NCBI RefSeq assembly: GCF_949987515.2
Contig: NC_082687.1
Coordinates: forward strand, 19,700,148-19,764,147
From: Delphinus delphis
Taxonomy: Eukaryota; Chordata; Mammalia; Artiodactyla; Delphinidae
Direction of reading: 5' to 3'
Length of the DNA stretch: 64,000 nt
Below are positions 36,301-49,264 of the stretch, piece by piece. Within the stretch, counting starts at the first letter, position 1, and every line of letters begins with the position of its first letter. A program made the position numbers and the translations under genes. Under the pieces are notes generated by a model. It was not told the DNA's origin. It saw only the letters and a list, made by a program, of their open reading frames with translations, and made no database searches.

Positions 36301-37081
36301 AATGAAACTTAAATGCTTTTGCACAGCAAAGGAAAACATAAACAAGACGAAAAGACAACCCTCAGAGTGGGAGAAAATATTTGCAAATGAAGCAACTGTC
36401 AAAGGATTAATCTCCAAAATTTACAAGCAGCTCATGCAGCTCAACATCAATAAAACAAACAACCCAATCCAAAAATGGACAAGAGATGTAAACAGACCTT
36501 TCTCCAAAGAATATATACAGATTGCCAACAAACACGTGAAAGGATGCTCAACATCACTAATCATTAGAGAAATGCAAATCAAAACTATGAGGTATCACCT
36601 CACAGCAGTCAGAATGGCCATCATCATAAAATCTACAAACAATAAATGCTGGAGAGGATGTGGATAAAAGGGAACCCTCTTGCACTGTTGGTGGGAATGT
36701 AAAGTGATACAGCCACTATGGAGAACAGCATGGAGATTCCTTAAAAAACTAAAAGTAAAACTACCATACAACCCAGCAATCCCACTACTGGGCATATACC
36801 CTGAGAAAATCATAATTCAACAAGAGTCATGTACCACAATGTTCATTGCAGCTCTATTTACAATAGCCAGGACACGGACACAACCTAAGTGTCCATCAAC
36901 AGATGAATGGATAAAAAAGATGTGGCATATATATACAATGGAATATTACTCAGCCATAAAAAGAAACAAAATTGAGTTATTTGTAGTGAGGTGGATGGAC
37001 CTAGAGACTGTCATACAGAGTGAAATAAGTCAGAAAGAGAAAAACAAATATCATATGCTAACACATATATATGGAATCTAA
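33302..37081 (+). pseudogene. L1 ORF2 remnant, copy B
   Basis: Endonuclease motifs are legible from ATG 33302 (LNVNRLNAP, LQETHF, YAPN, VGDFNT); the usual NVNGLN reads NVNRLN. A one-base insertion near 33893 destroys the frame before the last endonuclease motifs. Further lesions: about 26 bp lost near 34048, two bases lost near 34711, one base lost at 35362-35372 inside the reverse transcriptase FADD motif, TGA 36293-36295, and TAA 36665-36667. The normal stop is TAA 37079-37081. It cannot encode active reverse transcriptase. Confidence 0.94.
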
Positions 37082-37452
37082 AGAAAAAAAAAAAGGTTCT
37101 GAAGAACCTATGGGCAGGATGGGAGTAAAGACGCAGACCTACTAGAGAATGGACTTGAGGACACAGGGAGAGGGAAAGGTAAGCTGGGATGAAGTGAGAG
37201 AGTGGTATGGACATATATACACTACCAAATGTAAAATAGATAGCTAGTGGGAAGCAGCCACATAGCCCAGGGAGATCAGCTCGGCACTTTGTAACCACCT
37301 AGAGGGGTGTGATAGGGAGGGTGGGAGGGAGACGCAAGAGGGAGGAGATATGATGATATATGTATATGTGTAGCTGATTCACTTTGTTATAAAGCAGAAA
37401 CTAACACACCATTGTAAAGCAATTATATTCCAATAAAGATGTTAAAAATAAA
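37082..37452 (+). other. L1 3' UTR and tail, copy B
   Basis: G-rich tract at 37315-37329 (GGGAGGGTGGGAGGG), AATAAA 37432-37437, short A-rich tail. Confidence 0.9.
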
Positions 37453-37579
37453 AAATTCACTCCTAGTCTGATATTGTACATCTGTGAATTTAATGTGTTT
37501 TTCAGGTAATGTCTTGTACTACCTAGTGCAAATGTAATGCATCTCCTGATGCAAATGTAAAATCTGTTTACAATTTTAT

Positions 37580-38110
37580 TTTTCCTGTTTATTTACTCAA
37601 CTTATATTTATTGAGAAGTTGCTGTGTTCCAGGCACTGGTCCAGGATTAGGTATATAGTAGTGGATCAAATTGACAAATCCCTTGCCCTTGTAGATCCTT
37701 ACATTCTCCTAGGGGGAGACTGACAATTAAAAAAATAAACCTATAATAATTTTATGCCTAGTGGAGGTAAGAACTATGAAGAAAAACAAATCATGGGAAG
37801 GAAATAGAAATGACAGAGCTGCCTTTTCATATATCGTGGTCAGGGGAGGAAAAATGATCAAAAAGTGAATAGAATGAAGAACGAAGCCCTCCACTGATAT
37901 ACAGGGAGAGCTTTCCAGACACAGGAAATGGCATGTCCAAAGGTCTAAAGTTGGGAATATGCTTAATATGTTTGATGAAAATCAAGTGTGCTTAAAGTAG
38001 GGTGAGTGAGGGGGAGATTGTAGAAATGTCGTCAGAGGAATATTTGAAAGACAAATTACATAGAGCCTTAAAAGTCATGATATAAGGAATAGGATAATCA
38101 TGAAGCCTAT
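37580..38110 (-). mobile_element. L2 LINE 3' end, reversed
   Basis: ttatatttattgagaagttg, gttccaggcactggtccagg, and tccttacattctcctagggg are the complement of the L2 3' end; ggcatgtccaaaggtctaaa follows in L2 order. Fossil. Confidence 0.82.
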
Positions 38111-39660
38111 ATGTTTTAGAAGAAGGCACACAGGGCAAATTTACATGAGGACTTTTAGCTGCTACAGTGATCAATGGTCCTTGCACTTCAAGAGTTGACA
38201 TTTGGCTCCTAATAACGTTTTGTAATGAGCTACAAGCAGAAAGGACGGGGAGTAGAATGGAAAATTTAGGAGAGGAAATATGTTTGGATTCATGGTAGAA
38301 TACACTTTCCTCACCACTGTGAAGAGTAACCCACCTCATTACTAGGAAAGGTGTTCCTATGACAGATTTTCTTTACGTGCTAGAATTGCTCTTACGGAGT
38401 TCAGGTCCTGGGGGGCTTTTTCTACTAAGCTAGCAACCTGTTCCTCTCCCGCAGTAGAGTTTTACGATCTATTCAGCACAGGTTGAAATCATCAGCTGTG
38501 TTCTGTTCTCTATATAATTTCTGTATATTATAGACAATTATATCTTAATGGTGCCAGGAATTACACCACTGGTTAAAGCAGAAAATGCATTGAAATCTCC
38601 CTCTTACATGATGAGTGAAGATGATGATTTAGAATCTTGTCTTTGAATGCGGGAGAAGAAAATGTGTTTCCCTACTCTACAATACTTCTCAGACTCTGGT
38701 CATTTCTTCTGCAGGTGATCACTGCTCCTTAATCCAATTTGGATCACCCAATTATTTTCCTCATTAATCTATTGCGGAGAGCTTCAGTAACAACATTAAA
38801 TGCTCGTGACTCATAATAACACATTTACGAGAGACTGAGGAATCTCGTTTGCAAATTACTTAAGATATAGACTTTTGCTTAAGGAAAATAAGAATTTGTT
38901 CCATACATGATCCAATCTATACACTGAAATTGAAAGAGAACCCTGAGACCAATAATTTGCCCATCTGATTCAGAAAGCCAGCGCATTGGTTGAAACCAAC
39001 TTTTGTCTGCCAACAGTAGGTGTTTGCCAGTTATCAAGTATAAATATCTAATCACCTTAATAATGTGCTTTCTTTGGACAATGCTCTCCCTAAACCGAGG
39101 TCCAAATGGACATACAGTTGCAAGAGCTAATGAAGGCCATCTCTCGAGGACATGCTAAGTCGGGAGGTACTGATTTCAGACTGAGTGGACCCGAGACATT
39201 CTCAGATCAGCAGTGTCAGTTTTCCACACATCTTAGGGGGTGCCACACATTTCCATTCTGGCCACACATTTCCACATTTCCTCTGAATGTTGCTCTCCCA
39301 CAGATAGTGGATGCTTAAGTTAGCCATGTTTGCACTGCATGACCCTGCCCCATCCCTGGCTACAATTTACTGAACAAAATTATCACCTGACCCAAGAGAG
39401 ACAATTTACTGACTCCACAAAGGCCAGTTAGAATGTCTTCAGATCTCTGAACTGAGACACAGAGTTGGAATGTGGTCCCAGCACCAGAATGAAAGTCCAG
39501 GAGTCTCCTAGATCTACCCTGAATTCTTCCTCTGGCTTTATTCTTCAGTATTTCCTTGTGTTCCACAAGCTACTCTAGGAGTCTTGCTTCAATTTGTTTA
39601 ATTCTGAGAGGAACTGTTGTGATTCGAAGCAACAAAGCTTGATAGATAACGTCACCATAC
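38111..39660. other. 1.5 kb unassigned sequence
   Basis: No gene or repeat recognised. Confidence 0.45.
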
Positions 39661-39670
39661 AAAAAGCTAT

Positions 39671-41444
39671 GGAGGACTTCCGGGAAGATGGCGGAAGAGT
39701 AAGACGCAGACATCACCTTCCTCCCCACAGATACACCAGAAATACATCTACACATGGAACAACTCCTACAGAACACCTACTAAACGCTGGCAGAAGACCT
39801 CAGACCTCCCAAAAGGCAAGAAACCCCCCACATACCAGGGTAGGGCAAAAGAAAAAAGAATAAACAGACACAAAAGGACAGAGACGGGACCTGCACCAGT
39901 GGGAGGGAGCTGTGACGGAGGAAAGGTCTCCACACACTAGGAAGCCCCTTCGCGGGCGGAGACTGCGGGTGGCAGAGAGGGGAGCTTCGGAGCCGCGGAG
40001 AAGAGCACAGCAACAGGGGTGCGGAGGGCAAAGCGGGGAGAGATTCCCGCACAGAGGATCAGGGCCGACCAGTACTCACCAGGCCGAGAGGCCTGTCTGC
40101 TCACCCGCCGGGGCGGGCGGGCCTGAAGTTGAGGCTCGGGCTTCGGTCGGAGCGCCGGGAGAGGACTGGGGTTGGCGGCGTGAACACAGCCTGCAGGGGG
40201 TTAGTGCGCCACGGCTAGCCGGGAGGGAGTCCGGGGAAAAGTCTGGAGCTGCCGAAGAGGCAAGAGACTTTTTCTTCCCTCTTTGTTTCCTGGTGCGCGA
40301 GGAGAGGGGATTAAGAGCGCTGCTTAAAGGAGCTCCAGAGATGGGCCTGAGCCGCAGCTAAAAGCGCGGACCCCAGAGACGGGCAAGAGAAGCTAAGGCT
40401 GCTGCTGCCGCCACCAAGAAGCCTGTGTGTGAGCACAGGTCACTATCCACACCCCGCTTCCGGGGAGCCTGTGCAGCCCATCACTGCCAGGGTGCCGGGA
40501 TCCAGGGACAACTCCCCCCGGGAGAACGCACGGCGCGCCTCAGGCTAGTGCAACGTCACGCCGGCCTCTGCCGCCGCAGGCCCGCCCCGCATACGTGCCC
40601 CTCCCTCTGCCCCCTCCCCCCCGGCCTGAGTGAGCCAGAGCCCCCGAATCAGCGGCTCCTTTAACCCCGTCCTGTCTGAGCGAAGAACAGACGCCGTCCT
40701 GCGACCTACACGCAGAGGCGGGGCCAAACCCAAAGCGGAGCCCCTGGGAGCTGTGAGAACAAAGAAGAGAAAGGGAAATCTCTCCCAGCAGCCTCAGAAG
40801 CAGCGGGTTAAGCTCCACAATCAACTTGATGTACTCTGCCTGCATCTGTGGAATACATGAATAGACAACGAGTCATCCCAAATTGAGGAAGTGGGCTTTG
40901 AGAGCAAGATTTATTATTTTTTTCCCCTTTTCCTCTTTTGTCTGAGCCACGTGTATGAAAGGCTCTTGGTGCTCCAGCCAGGAGTCAGTGCTGTGCCTCT
41001 GAGGTCGGAGAGCCAACTTCAGGACACTGGTCCACAAGAGACCTCCCACCTCCACATAATATCAAATGGCGAAAATCTCCCAGAGATCTCCATCTCAACA
41101 CCAGCACCCAGCTTCACTCAACGACCAGCAAGCTACAGTGCTGGACATCCTATGCCAAACAACTAGCAAGACAGGAACACAACCCCACCCATTAGCAGAG
41201 AGGCTGCCTAAAATCATAATAAGTCCACAGACACCCCAAAACACACCACCAGACGTGGACCTGCCCACCAGAAAGACAAGATCCAGCCTCATCCACCACA
41301 ACACAGGCACTAGTCCCCTCCACCAGGAAGCTTGCACAACCCACTGAACCAACCTTAGCCACTGCAGACAGACACCAAAAACAATGGGAACTACGAACCT
41401 GCAGCCTGCAAAAAGGAGACCCCAAACACAGTAAGATAAGCAAA
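39671..41444 (+). promoter_or_regulatory. L1 5' UTR / internal promoter, copy C
   Basis: About 1.77 kb before the ORF1 ATG. It contains a strongly GC- and CpG-rich block at about 39930-40760, in sharp contrast to the AT-rich surroundings, as expected for an L1 RNA polymerase II internal promoter. ccgggaagatggcgg at the start resembles a YY1-type site (caagatggcgg) in L1s generally. The later part (41126-41444) is shared with copy A. Confidence 0.85.
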
Positions 41445-42339
41445 ATGAGAAGACAGAAAAACACACAGCAGATGAAGGAGTGAGATAAAAATGCACCAGG
41501 CCTAACAAATGAAGAGGAAATAGGCAGTCCTACCTGAAAAAGAATTCAGAATAATGATAGTAAAGATGATCCAAAATCTTGGAACTAGAATGGACAAAAC
41601 GCAAGAAACATTTAACAAGGACCTAGAAGAAATAAAGATGAAACAAACAATGATGAACAACACAATAAATGAAATTAAAAGTACTCTAGATGGGATCAAT
41701 AGCAGAATAACTGAGGCAGAAGCACAGATAGGTGACCTGGAAGAAAAAATAGTGGAAATAACTACTGCAGAGCAGAATAAAGAAAAAAGAATGAAAAGAA
41801 CTGAGGACAGTCTCAGAGACCTCTGGGACAACATTAAACGCACCAACATTCGAATTATAGGGGTTCCAGAAGAAGAAGAGAAAAAGAAAGGGACTGAGAA
41901 AATATTTGAAGAGATTATAGTTGAAAACTTCCCTAATATGGGAAAGGAAAGAGTTAATCAAGTCCAGGAAGCACAGAGAGTCCCATACAGGATAAATCCA
42001 AGGAGAAATACGCCAAGACACATATAAATCAAACTGTCAAAAACTAAATACAAAGAAAACATATTAAAAGCAGCAAGGGAAAAACAACAAATAACACACA
42101 AGGGAATCCCCATAAGGTTAACAGCTGATCTCTCAGCAGAAACTCTGCAAGCCAGAAGGGACTGGCAGGACATATTTAAAGTGATGAAGGAGAAAATCCT
42201 ACAACCAAGGTTACTCTACCCAGCAAGGATCTCATTCAGATTTGATGGAGAAATTAAAACCTTTACAGACAAGCAAAAGCTGAGAGAGTTCAGCACCACC
42301 AAACCAGCTTTACAACAAATGCTAAAGGAACTTCTCTAG
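41445..42339 (+). pseudogene. L1 ORF1 remnant, copy C
   Basis: ATG at 41445 (MRRQKN...). Lesions: TGA at 41481-41483 (codon 13), a one-base insertion near 41527, and TAA at 42025-42027. The coiled coil (NKDLEEIKMKQTMMNN), the RRM core (IRIIGVPEEEE) and the C-terminal domain are still readable in one frame from 41554. Terminator TAG 42337-42339. Role in the family: L1 RNA binding and chaperone. Confidence 0.93.
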
Positions 42340-42397
42340 GCAAGAAACACAAGAGAAGGAAAAGACCTACAATAACGAACCCAAAACAATTTAGAAA

Positions 42398-45300
42398 ATG
42401 GAAATAGGAACATACATATTGATAATTACCTTAAATGTAAACGGACTAAATGCTCCCACCAAAAGACACAGATTAGCTGAATGGATACAAAAACAAGACC
42501 CATATATTTGCTGTATACAAGAGACCCACTTCAGACCTAGAGACACATACAGACTGAAAGTAAGGGGATGGAAAAAGATATTTCATGCAAATGGAAACCA
42601 AAAGAAAGCTGGAGTAGCAATTCTCACATCAGACAAAATAGACTTTAAAATAAAGAATACTAGAAGCGACAAAGAAGGACACTACATAATGATCAAGGGA
42701 TCGATCCAAGAAGAAGATATAACAATTGTAAATATTTATGCACCCATCATAGGAGCACCTCAATACATAAGGCAAATATTAACATCCATAAAAGGAGAAA
42801 TCGACAGTAACACATTCATAGTAGGGGACTTTAATAACCCACTTTCACCAATGGACAGATCATCCAAAATGAAAATAAATAAGGAAACACAAGCTTTAAA
42901 TGATACATTAAACAAGATGGACTTAATTGATATTTATAGGACATTCCATCCAAAAACAACAGAATACACATTTTTCTCAAGCGCTCATGGAACATTCTCC
43001 AGGATAGATCATATCTTGGGTCACAAGCCTTAGTAAATTTAAGAAAATTGAAATTCTATCAAGTATCTTTTCCGACCACAATGCTATGAGATTAGATATT
43101 AATTACAGGAAGAGATCTGTAAAAAATACAAACACATGGAGGCTAAACAATACACTACTTAATAACGAAGTGATCACTGAAGAAATCAAAGAGGAAATCA
43201 TAAAATACCTAGAAACAAATGACAATGGAGACACGATGACCCAAAATCTATGGGAGGCAGCAAAAGCAGTTCTAAGAGGGAAGTTTATAGCAATACAATC
43301 CTACCTTAAGAAACAGGAAACATCTCGAATAAACAACCTAACCTTGCACCAAAGCAATTAGAGAAGGAAGAACAAAAAAAACCCAAAGTTAGCAGAAGGA
43401 AAGAAATCATGAAAATCAGATCAGAAATAAATGAAAAACAAATTAAGGAAACGATAGCAAAGATCAATAAAACTAAAAGCTGGTTCTTTGAGAAGATAAA
43501 CAAAATTGATAAACCATTAGCCAGACTCATCCAAAAAAAAAAGGGAGAAGACTCAAATCAATAGAATTAGAAATGAAAAAGGAGAAGTAACAACTGACAC
43601 TGCAGAAATACAAAAGATCATGAGAGATTACTACAAGCAACTCTATGCCAATAAAATGGACAACCTGGAAGAAATGGACAAATTCTTAGAAATGTACAAC
43701 CTGCCAAGAGTGAATCAGGAAGAAATAGAAAATATGAACAGACCAATCACAAGCACTGAAATTGAAACTGTGATTAAAAATCTTCCAACAAACAAAAGCC
43801 CAGGACCAGATGGCTTCACAGGCAAATTCTATCAAACATTTAGAGAAGAGCTAACACCTATCCTTCTCAAACTCTTCCAAAATATAGCAGAGGGAGGAAC
43901 ACTCCCAAACTCATTCTACGAGGCCACCATCACCTTGATACCAAAACCAGACAAGGATGTCACAAAGAAACAAAACTACAGGCCAATATCACTGATGAAC
44001 ATAGATGCAAAAATCCTCAACAAAATACTAGCAAACAGAATCCAACAGCACATTAAAAGAATCATACACCATGATCACGTGGGGTTTATTCAAGGAATGC
44101 AAGTATTCTTTAATATATGCAAATCAATCAATGTGATAAACCATATTAACAAATTGAAGTAGAAAAACCATACGATCATCTCAATAGATGCAGAGAAAGC
44201 TTTTGACAAAATTCAACACCCATTTATGAGAAAATCCCTAAAGAAAGTAGGCATAGAGGGATCTTTCCTCAACATAAAAAAGGCCATATATGACAAACCC
44301 ACAGCCAACATCATCCTCAATGGTGAAAAACTGAAAGCATTTCCACTAAGATCAGGAACAAGACAAGGTTGCCCACTCTCACCACTCTTATTCAACATAG
44401 TTTTGGAAGTTTTAGCCACAGCAATCAGAAAAGAAAAGGATATAAAAGGAATCCAAATCGGAAAAGAAGAAGTAAAGCTGTCACTGTTTGCAGATGACAT
44501 GATACTATACATGGAGAATCCTAAAGATGCTACCAGAACACTACTAGAGCTAATCAATGAATTTGGTAAAGTAGCAGGATACAAAATTAATGCACAGAAA
44601 TCTCTGGCATTCCTATACACTAAGGATGAAAAATCTGAAAGTGAAATCAAGAAAACACTTCCATTTACCATTGCAACAAAAAGAATAAAATATCTAGGAA
44701 TAAACCTACCTAAGGAGACAAAAGACCTGTACGCAGAAAACGATAAGACACTGATGAAAGAAATTAAAGATGATACAAATAGATGGAGACATATACCATG
44801 TTCTTGGATTGGAAGAATCAACATTGTGAAAATGACTCTACTACCCAAAGCAATCTACAGATTCAATGCAATCCCTATCAAACTACCACTGGTATTTTTC
44901 ACAGAACTAGAATAAAAAATTTCACAATTTGTACGGAAACATAACATACCCCGAATAGCCAAAGCAATCTTGAGAACGAAAAACGGAGCTGGAGGAATCA
45001 GGCTCCCTGACTTCCGACTACACTACAAAGCTACAGTAATCAAGACAGTATGGTACTGGCACAAAAACAGAAACATAGATCAATACAACAGGATAGAAAG
45101 CCCAGAGATAAACCCACGCACATATGGTCACCTTATCTTTGATAAAGGAGGCAGGAATGTACAGTGGAGAAAGGACAGCCTCTTCAATAAGTGGTGCTGG
45201 GAAAACTGGACAGCTACATGGAAAAGTATGAGATTAGATCACTCCCCAACACCATACACAAAAATAAGCTCAAAATGGATTAAAAACCTAAATGTAAGGC

Positions 45301-46204
45301 CAGAAACTATCAAACTCTTAGAGGAAAACATAGGCAGAACACTCTATGACATAAATCACAGCAAAATCCTTTTTGACCCACCTCCTAGAGAAATGGAAAT
45401 AAAAACAAAAATAAACAACTGGGACCTAATGAAACTTCAAAGCTTTTGCACAGCAAAGGAAACAAGACCAGAAAACAACCCTCAGAATGGGAGAAAATAT
45501 TTGCAAATGAAGCAACTGACAAAGGATTAATCTCCAAAATTTATAAGCAGCTCATGCAGCTCAATAACAAAAAAACAAACAACCCAATCCAAAAATGGGC
45601 AGAAGACCTAAATAGACATTTCTCCAAAGAAGATATACAGGCTGCCAACAAACACATGAAAGAATGCTCAACATCACTGATCATTAGAGAAATGCAAATC
45701 TAAACTACAATGAGATATCATCTCACAGCAGTCAGAATGGCCATCCTCAAAAAATCTAGAAACAATAAATGCTGGAGAGGGTGTGGAAAAAAGGGAACCC
45801 TCTTGCACTGTTGGTGGGAATGTAAATTGATACAGCCACTATGGAGAAGAGTATGGAGGTTCCTTAAAAAAACTACAAATAGAACTACCATATGACCCAG
45901 CAATCCCACTACTTGGCATATACCCTGAAAAACCATAATTCAAAAAGAGTCATGTACCAAAATGTTCATTGCAGCTCTATTTACAATAGCCCAGAGAAGG
46001 AAACAACCTAAGTGTCCATCATCGGATGAATGGATAAAGAAGATGTGGCACATATATACAATGGACTATTACTCAGCCATAAAAAGAAACGAAATTGAGC
46101 TATTTGTAATGAGGTGGATAGACCTAGAGTCTGTCATACAGAGTGAAGTAGGTCAGAAAGAGAGAGACAAATACCGTATGCTAACACATATATATGGAAT
46201 TTAA
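42398..46204 (+). pseudogene. L1 ORF2 remnant, copy C
   Basis: ATG at 42398. The endonuclease part (42398-43033) has LNVNGLN, IQETHF, YAP, VGDFNN and IDHILG; GDFNT has become GDFNN. A 5-base loss near 43025 causes a stop. Then come a one-base loss near 43350, TAG 44160-44162, TAA 44913-44915, a small deletion near 45465, TAA 45701-45703, and compensating single-base changes near 45864 and 45928. FADDM is intact at 44487-44501. Normal stop at 46202-46204. Confidence 0.94.
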
Positions 46205-46578
46205 GAAAAAAAATGTCATGAAGAACCTAGGGGTGAAACAGGAATAAAGACACAGACCTACTAGAGAATGGACTTGAGGCTATGGGGAGGGGGAAGGGTA
46301 AGCTGTGACAAAGCGAGGGAGAGGCATGGACATATATACACTACCAAACGTAAGGTAGATAGCTAGTGGGAAGCAGCCGCATAGCACAGGGAGATCGGCT
46401 CCGTGCTTTGTGACCGCCTGGAGGGGTGGGATAGGGAGGTTGGGAGGGAGGGAGACGCAAGAGGGAAGATATATGGGAACATATGTATATGTATAACTGA
46501 TTCACTTTGTTATAAAGCAGAAACTAACACACCATTGTAAAGCAATTATACTCCAATAAAGTTGTAAAAAAAACCAAA
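46205..46578 (+). other. L1 3' UTR and tail, copy C
   Basis: As in copy A, but the four-run G tract is interrupted (gggaggttgggaggg near 46433). AATAAA 46555-46560. Confidence 0.9.
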
Positions 46579-46591
46579 AAAAAGCTATGGA

Positions 46592-46929
46592 AATCCTTGA
46601 CTCTGGTAGTCTCACTGATCGATTCAGCAGTGTAAACCTAGCACATACTGAGTACCAAGCACTAGTCCACATACTGATGATACAGGGGAACACTAAACAG
46701 AACAACTAATTGCTTTCATGGAGTTTATGTTCTAGAATTCTTGCACAGCAACTCTTTTCCTGACATTTGGTCCAGATGACTACATAAAAGCCTGATTCTT
46801 TTTTTCGTGGTGTTTATGCCTAAATATCAATGATTCAAGGATGACAAAATATCATCAAGCAGCTGTGTTTGTCTTCCTTAATATTCTCCATAATACCTTG
46901 TTGGGTACTCACTAATTTAGCAGGCAGCC
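46592..46929. other. Unassigned sequence
   Basis: No gene or repeat recognised. Confidence 0.4.
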
Positions 46930-47155
46930 TATGAGCATGTGTTTTTATGTCAAACTAGACCCAACTTCATGTCCTAGCTCGATATTTACAAACAATGTGA
47001 CCTGTGTTTGTCTCAATTTCCTCATATACACAAATGGAGCTCATAATGACAACATCAATTCAGCCTGTAAGAGTGAAATAAATTTACCTCCGTAAAGCAC
47101 TTACCATGCGCTTGACACAAATTAAGTAATCAGTAAATTGTAGCTAATACAAAAT
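46930..47155 (+). mobile_element. MIR SINE
   Basis: gtctcaatttcctcatatac, acctccgtaaagcacttacc, and taagtaatcagtaaattgta follow the MIR consensus order. Confidence 0.75.
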
Positions 47156-47465
47156 AGAAAGTACATAATAAATGATTCTGAAGTAAAGGGAGGCATGCTA
47201 GATAGCCACTCATGTATTTACCCCTCTTTCATGGCGAGAGAAAGTACAGCTCTTCTTGAGCACATTCTCCCAGGGTTGAAACATTCCAGACAAGGAGGCA
47301 AGTCTCAGGGAGACAGTCATCACAGGATAGCTGATTTTCCAAGTGCTCACTTCGCTGGCTGAGCTTCTGCAGCCCCTGTTGCCTTTGCACTCTTGCTACC
47401 ATGTGAGTGGATCATCTGGGCAGAGGAATGTACCACGTGGTCTGTCACCATCATACAGTGTAGCA
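47156..47465. other. Unassigned sequence
   Basis: No gene or repeat recognised. Confidence 0.4.
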
Positions 47466-47678
47466 CAGGTTTCTCATCCTCAGCACTGTTGACATTTTGA
47501 GCCAGATGATGTGGTGAGGGCTGTCCTACACATTTCAGGATATTTAGCAGCATCTCTAACTGGCCTCTACTTACTAGATGCCCATAGCACCCCCAAGTTC
47601 TGATAACCAAAAAAGTGTTTCTGGACATTGCCAAGTGTCCCCTTGGGAGACAAAATCACCCCCAGATGAGAATAACTG
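47466..47678 (-). mobile_element. MER5A hAT-Charlie fossil, reversed
   Basis: aggtttctcatcctcagcac at the left and cccccagatgagaataactg at the right are the reversed MER5A ends; cctctacttactagatgccc is the conserved middle. The flanks tgtagcac (47459-47466) and tgtagccc (47679-47686) agree at 7 of 8 positions, a likely hAT TSD. Confidence 0.88.
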
Positions 47679-47686
47679 TGTAGCCC

Positions 47687-49247
47687 GATCATCAGGGTGA
47701 AGGATCATCTCACCGGCCAATTCACCTAGAGTCTAAACATTACATGGATGCTTCAAAGTTGAGAAATGCAGCTCTTTTCAGGGCAGGGGTAGGGAAAGGT
47801 GGTCCATTTATATGGCTGGTTCTAGAAGCAATGGGAAATGAGGCCCAAAGGTACAACATTTTTAGCATACTTGTGTCTACAGACAATTGTCAAGACTGAA
47901 GAGAGGGACTCAGAGTGCATAGATTCCCTAACATACCTATGAAAATTGCTCAGAACAGCACTAAGGAAACCTCTCAGCTGTTTACATAGCTCTGGAAGTA
48001 TTTCTCCAAAGGGGTGCATCTTTTTTGGTTTTTTTTTTTCTATTTCCTTTTTTCTTTTCTAAATAGTTTTACCATCCTATGGAGAATACCAAACAGCCAG
48101 GTGCCTGAAAAACCTTTTAGTGATTGAAGAAGTGATTTGCTTTACCTACAGAGACTTACAGTGGCTTGCAATGTTGACTTAAAGGATAAGACTTAAATGG
48201 TTAGAGACCTGTGCTCTCTGACAGCAGCTGATTTGGTACCTCAAAGCTGGTGCCACTGACCTGTTATACTCAGGCTTCTTTTCACACAGACCCTGAATTC
48301 TTTTGCTGTCAGAATATATAGATTTAAATGTATTAGAGAAAACTCATCACAAAACTAAATTAAAAGTGTTCCATAAATGGCTCCCTGGTTTAAAATGGGA
48401 TATTAGTGCTGTTCTGAGAGTGGCAAGTACCCTTTCACACCTGCCAGGACAAGAGAATTACCTGCTCTAGAAAGGCATTGATCTGAGTGTGACTGTAAAG
48501 CTTTAAACAACCGCTCCCCCAGACCTCCAGGTCTATGATGGAGTTTGACATATTCCAGCCATGTCATAAACACTTTAAGGTCCCTTCTGAATCAGAGCTT
48601 CCTGGCTGAGTTTTCTGGGGCTGTCTGCCAGAGTGCATCTCAGCTAACATCCTCAGGACATACTTGGAGCTCTTGACGATGCAGCCTCCATAGGAAGAGA
48701 GTATATTGTATGCTGCCAGGAAGTGAAGGAGAGAAAACCATTCTTTTGCCCATCTCTGACATACCAAGTCAGGCAAGTGGCCAAAGCTTGCTTAAATTGG
48801 GTTCAATATCCTAGTGTTATTCTTTAGATTTTTTTTATAGCTCAGAAGCTTGACATTTTTCCCGACTCCTAGCTTAATATGTTTTTCATTAAAACAAAGG
48901 GAAATATATCTTTTGATTTTGCAAGTTCCCAACAACGTTAACTCCAAATATTTCCTACTATGTGTGCGATGGCAGGACAAGCTGTGTTCCAGTTCTTTAT
49001 TATTCCTGACTCCCAAGGAGCTGAAAGTGATTTGGAGTCTCTTTTTTTATACGACTGGCAGGTGGGGCAGGGTTGCAAGGAGAAACATTATTTGTTGTAG
49101 AAGAGGAAGAGAAAAAGTATGTGAAGGAATAAGAAAGAATGAAACTGTACAATGAGCACTTTATCACTATCCTAACATATCTAATCATGTGGATAGCCAA
49201 GTACTTCTTTCCAATCAGTTTGACATTAAACGGTGTTCCTAGGGTAT
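47687..49247. other. 1.5 kb unassigned sequence
   Basis: No gene or repeat recognised. Confidence 0.45.
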
Positions 49248-49264
49248 AAAAAGATTTACTTTTC

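Larger units (their letters stand above)
32850..37452 (+). mobile_element. L1 retrotransposon, copy B, lacking ORF1 (splice-like internal deletion)
   Basis: Both ends are present: a 5' start with ttcaagatggcagagga and a 3' tail after AATAAA (37432-37437). A 17-bp TSD aaattcactcctagtct at 32833-32849 and 37453-37469 proves a single insertion of this unit. At about 33248 the sequence jumps from the early 5' UTR straight to the spacer just before ORF2. Compared with copy C, about 2.27 kb (40072-42344) is absent, which takes the distal 5' UTR and all of ORF1. Confidence 0.95.
39671..46578 (+). mobile_element. Full-length L1 retrotransposon, copy C
   Basis: Structurally complete 6.9 kb L1: 5' start (ggacttccgggaagatggcg), long 5' UTR, ORF1, spacer, ORF2, 3' UTR, AATAAA (46555-46560) and A-rich tail. 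A 13-bp TSD aaaaagctatgga (39661-39673 and 46579-46591) overlaps the first bases of the element by identity. ORF1 and ORF2 carry several lesions, so it is full-length but dead. Same subfamily as copy A. Confidence 0.97.

Noticed and set aside
40425..40860. GC-rich open frames on both strands
   Set aside because: They lie in the L1 5' UTR; high GC lowers stop frequency and nothing matches a known L1 antisense protein that I can recognise.
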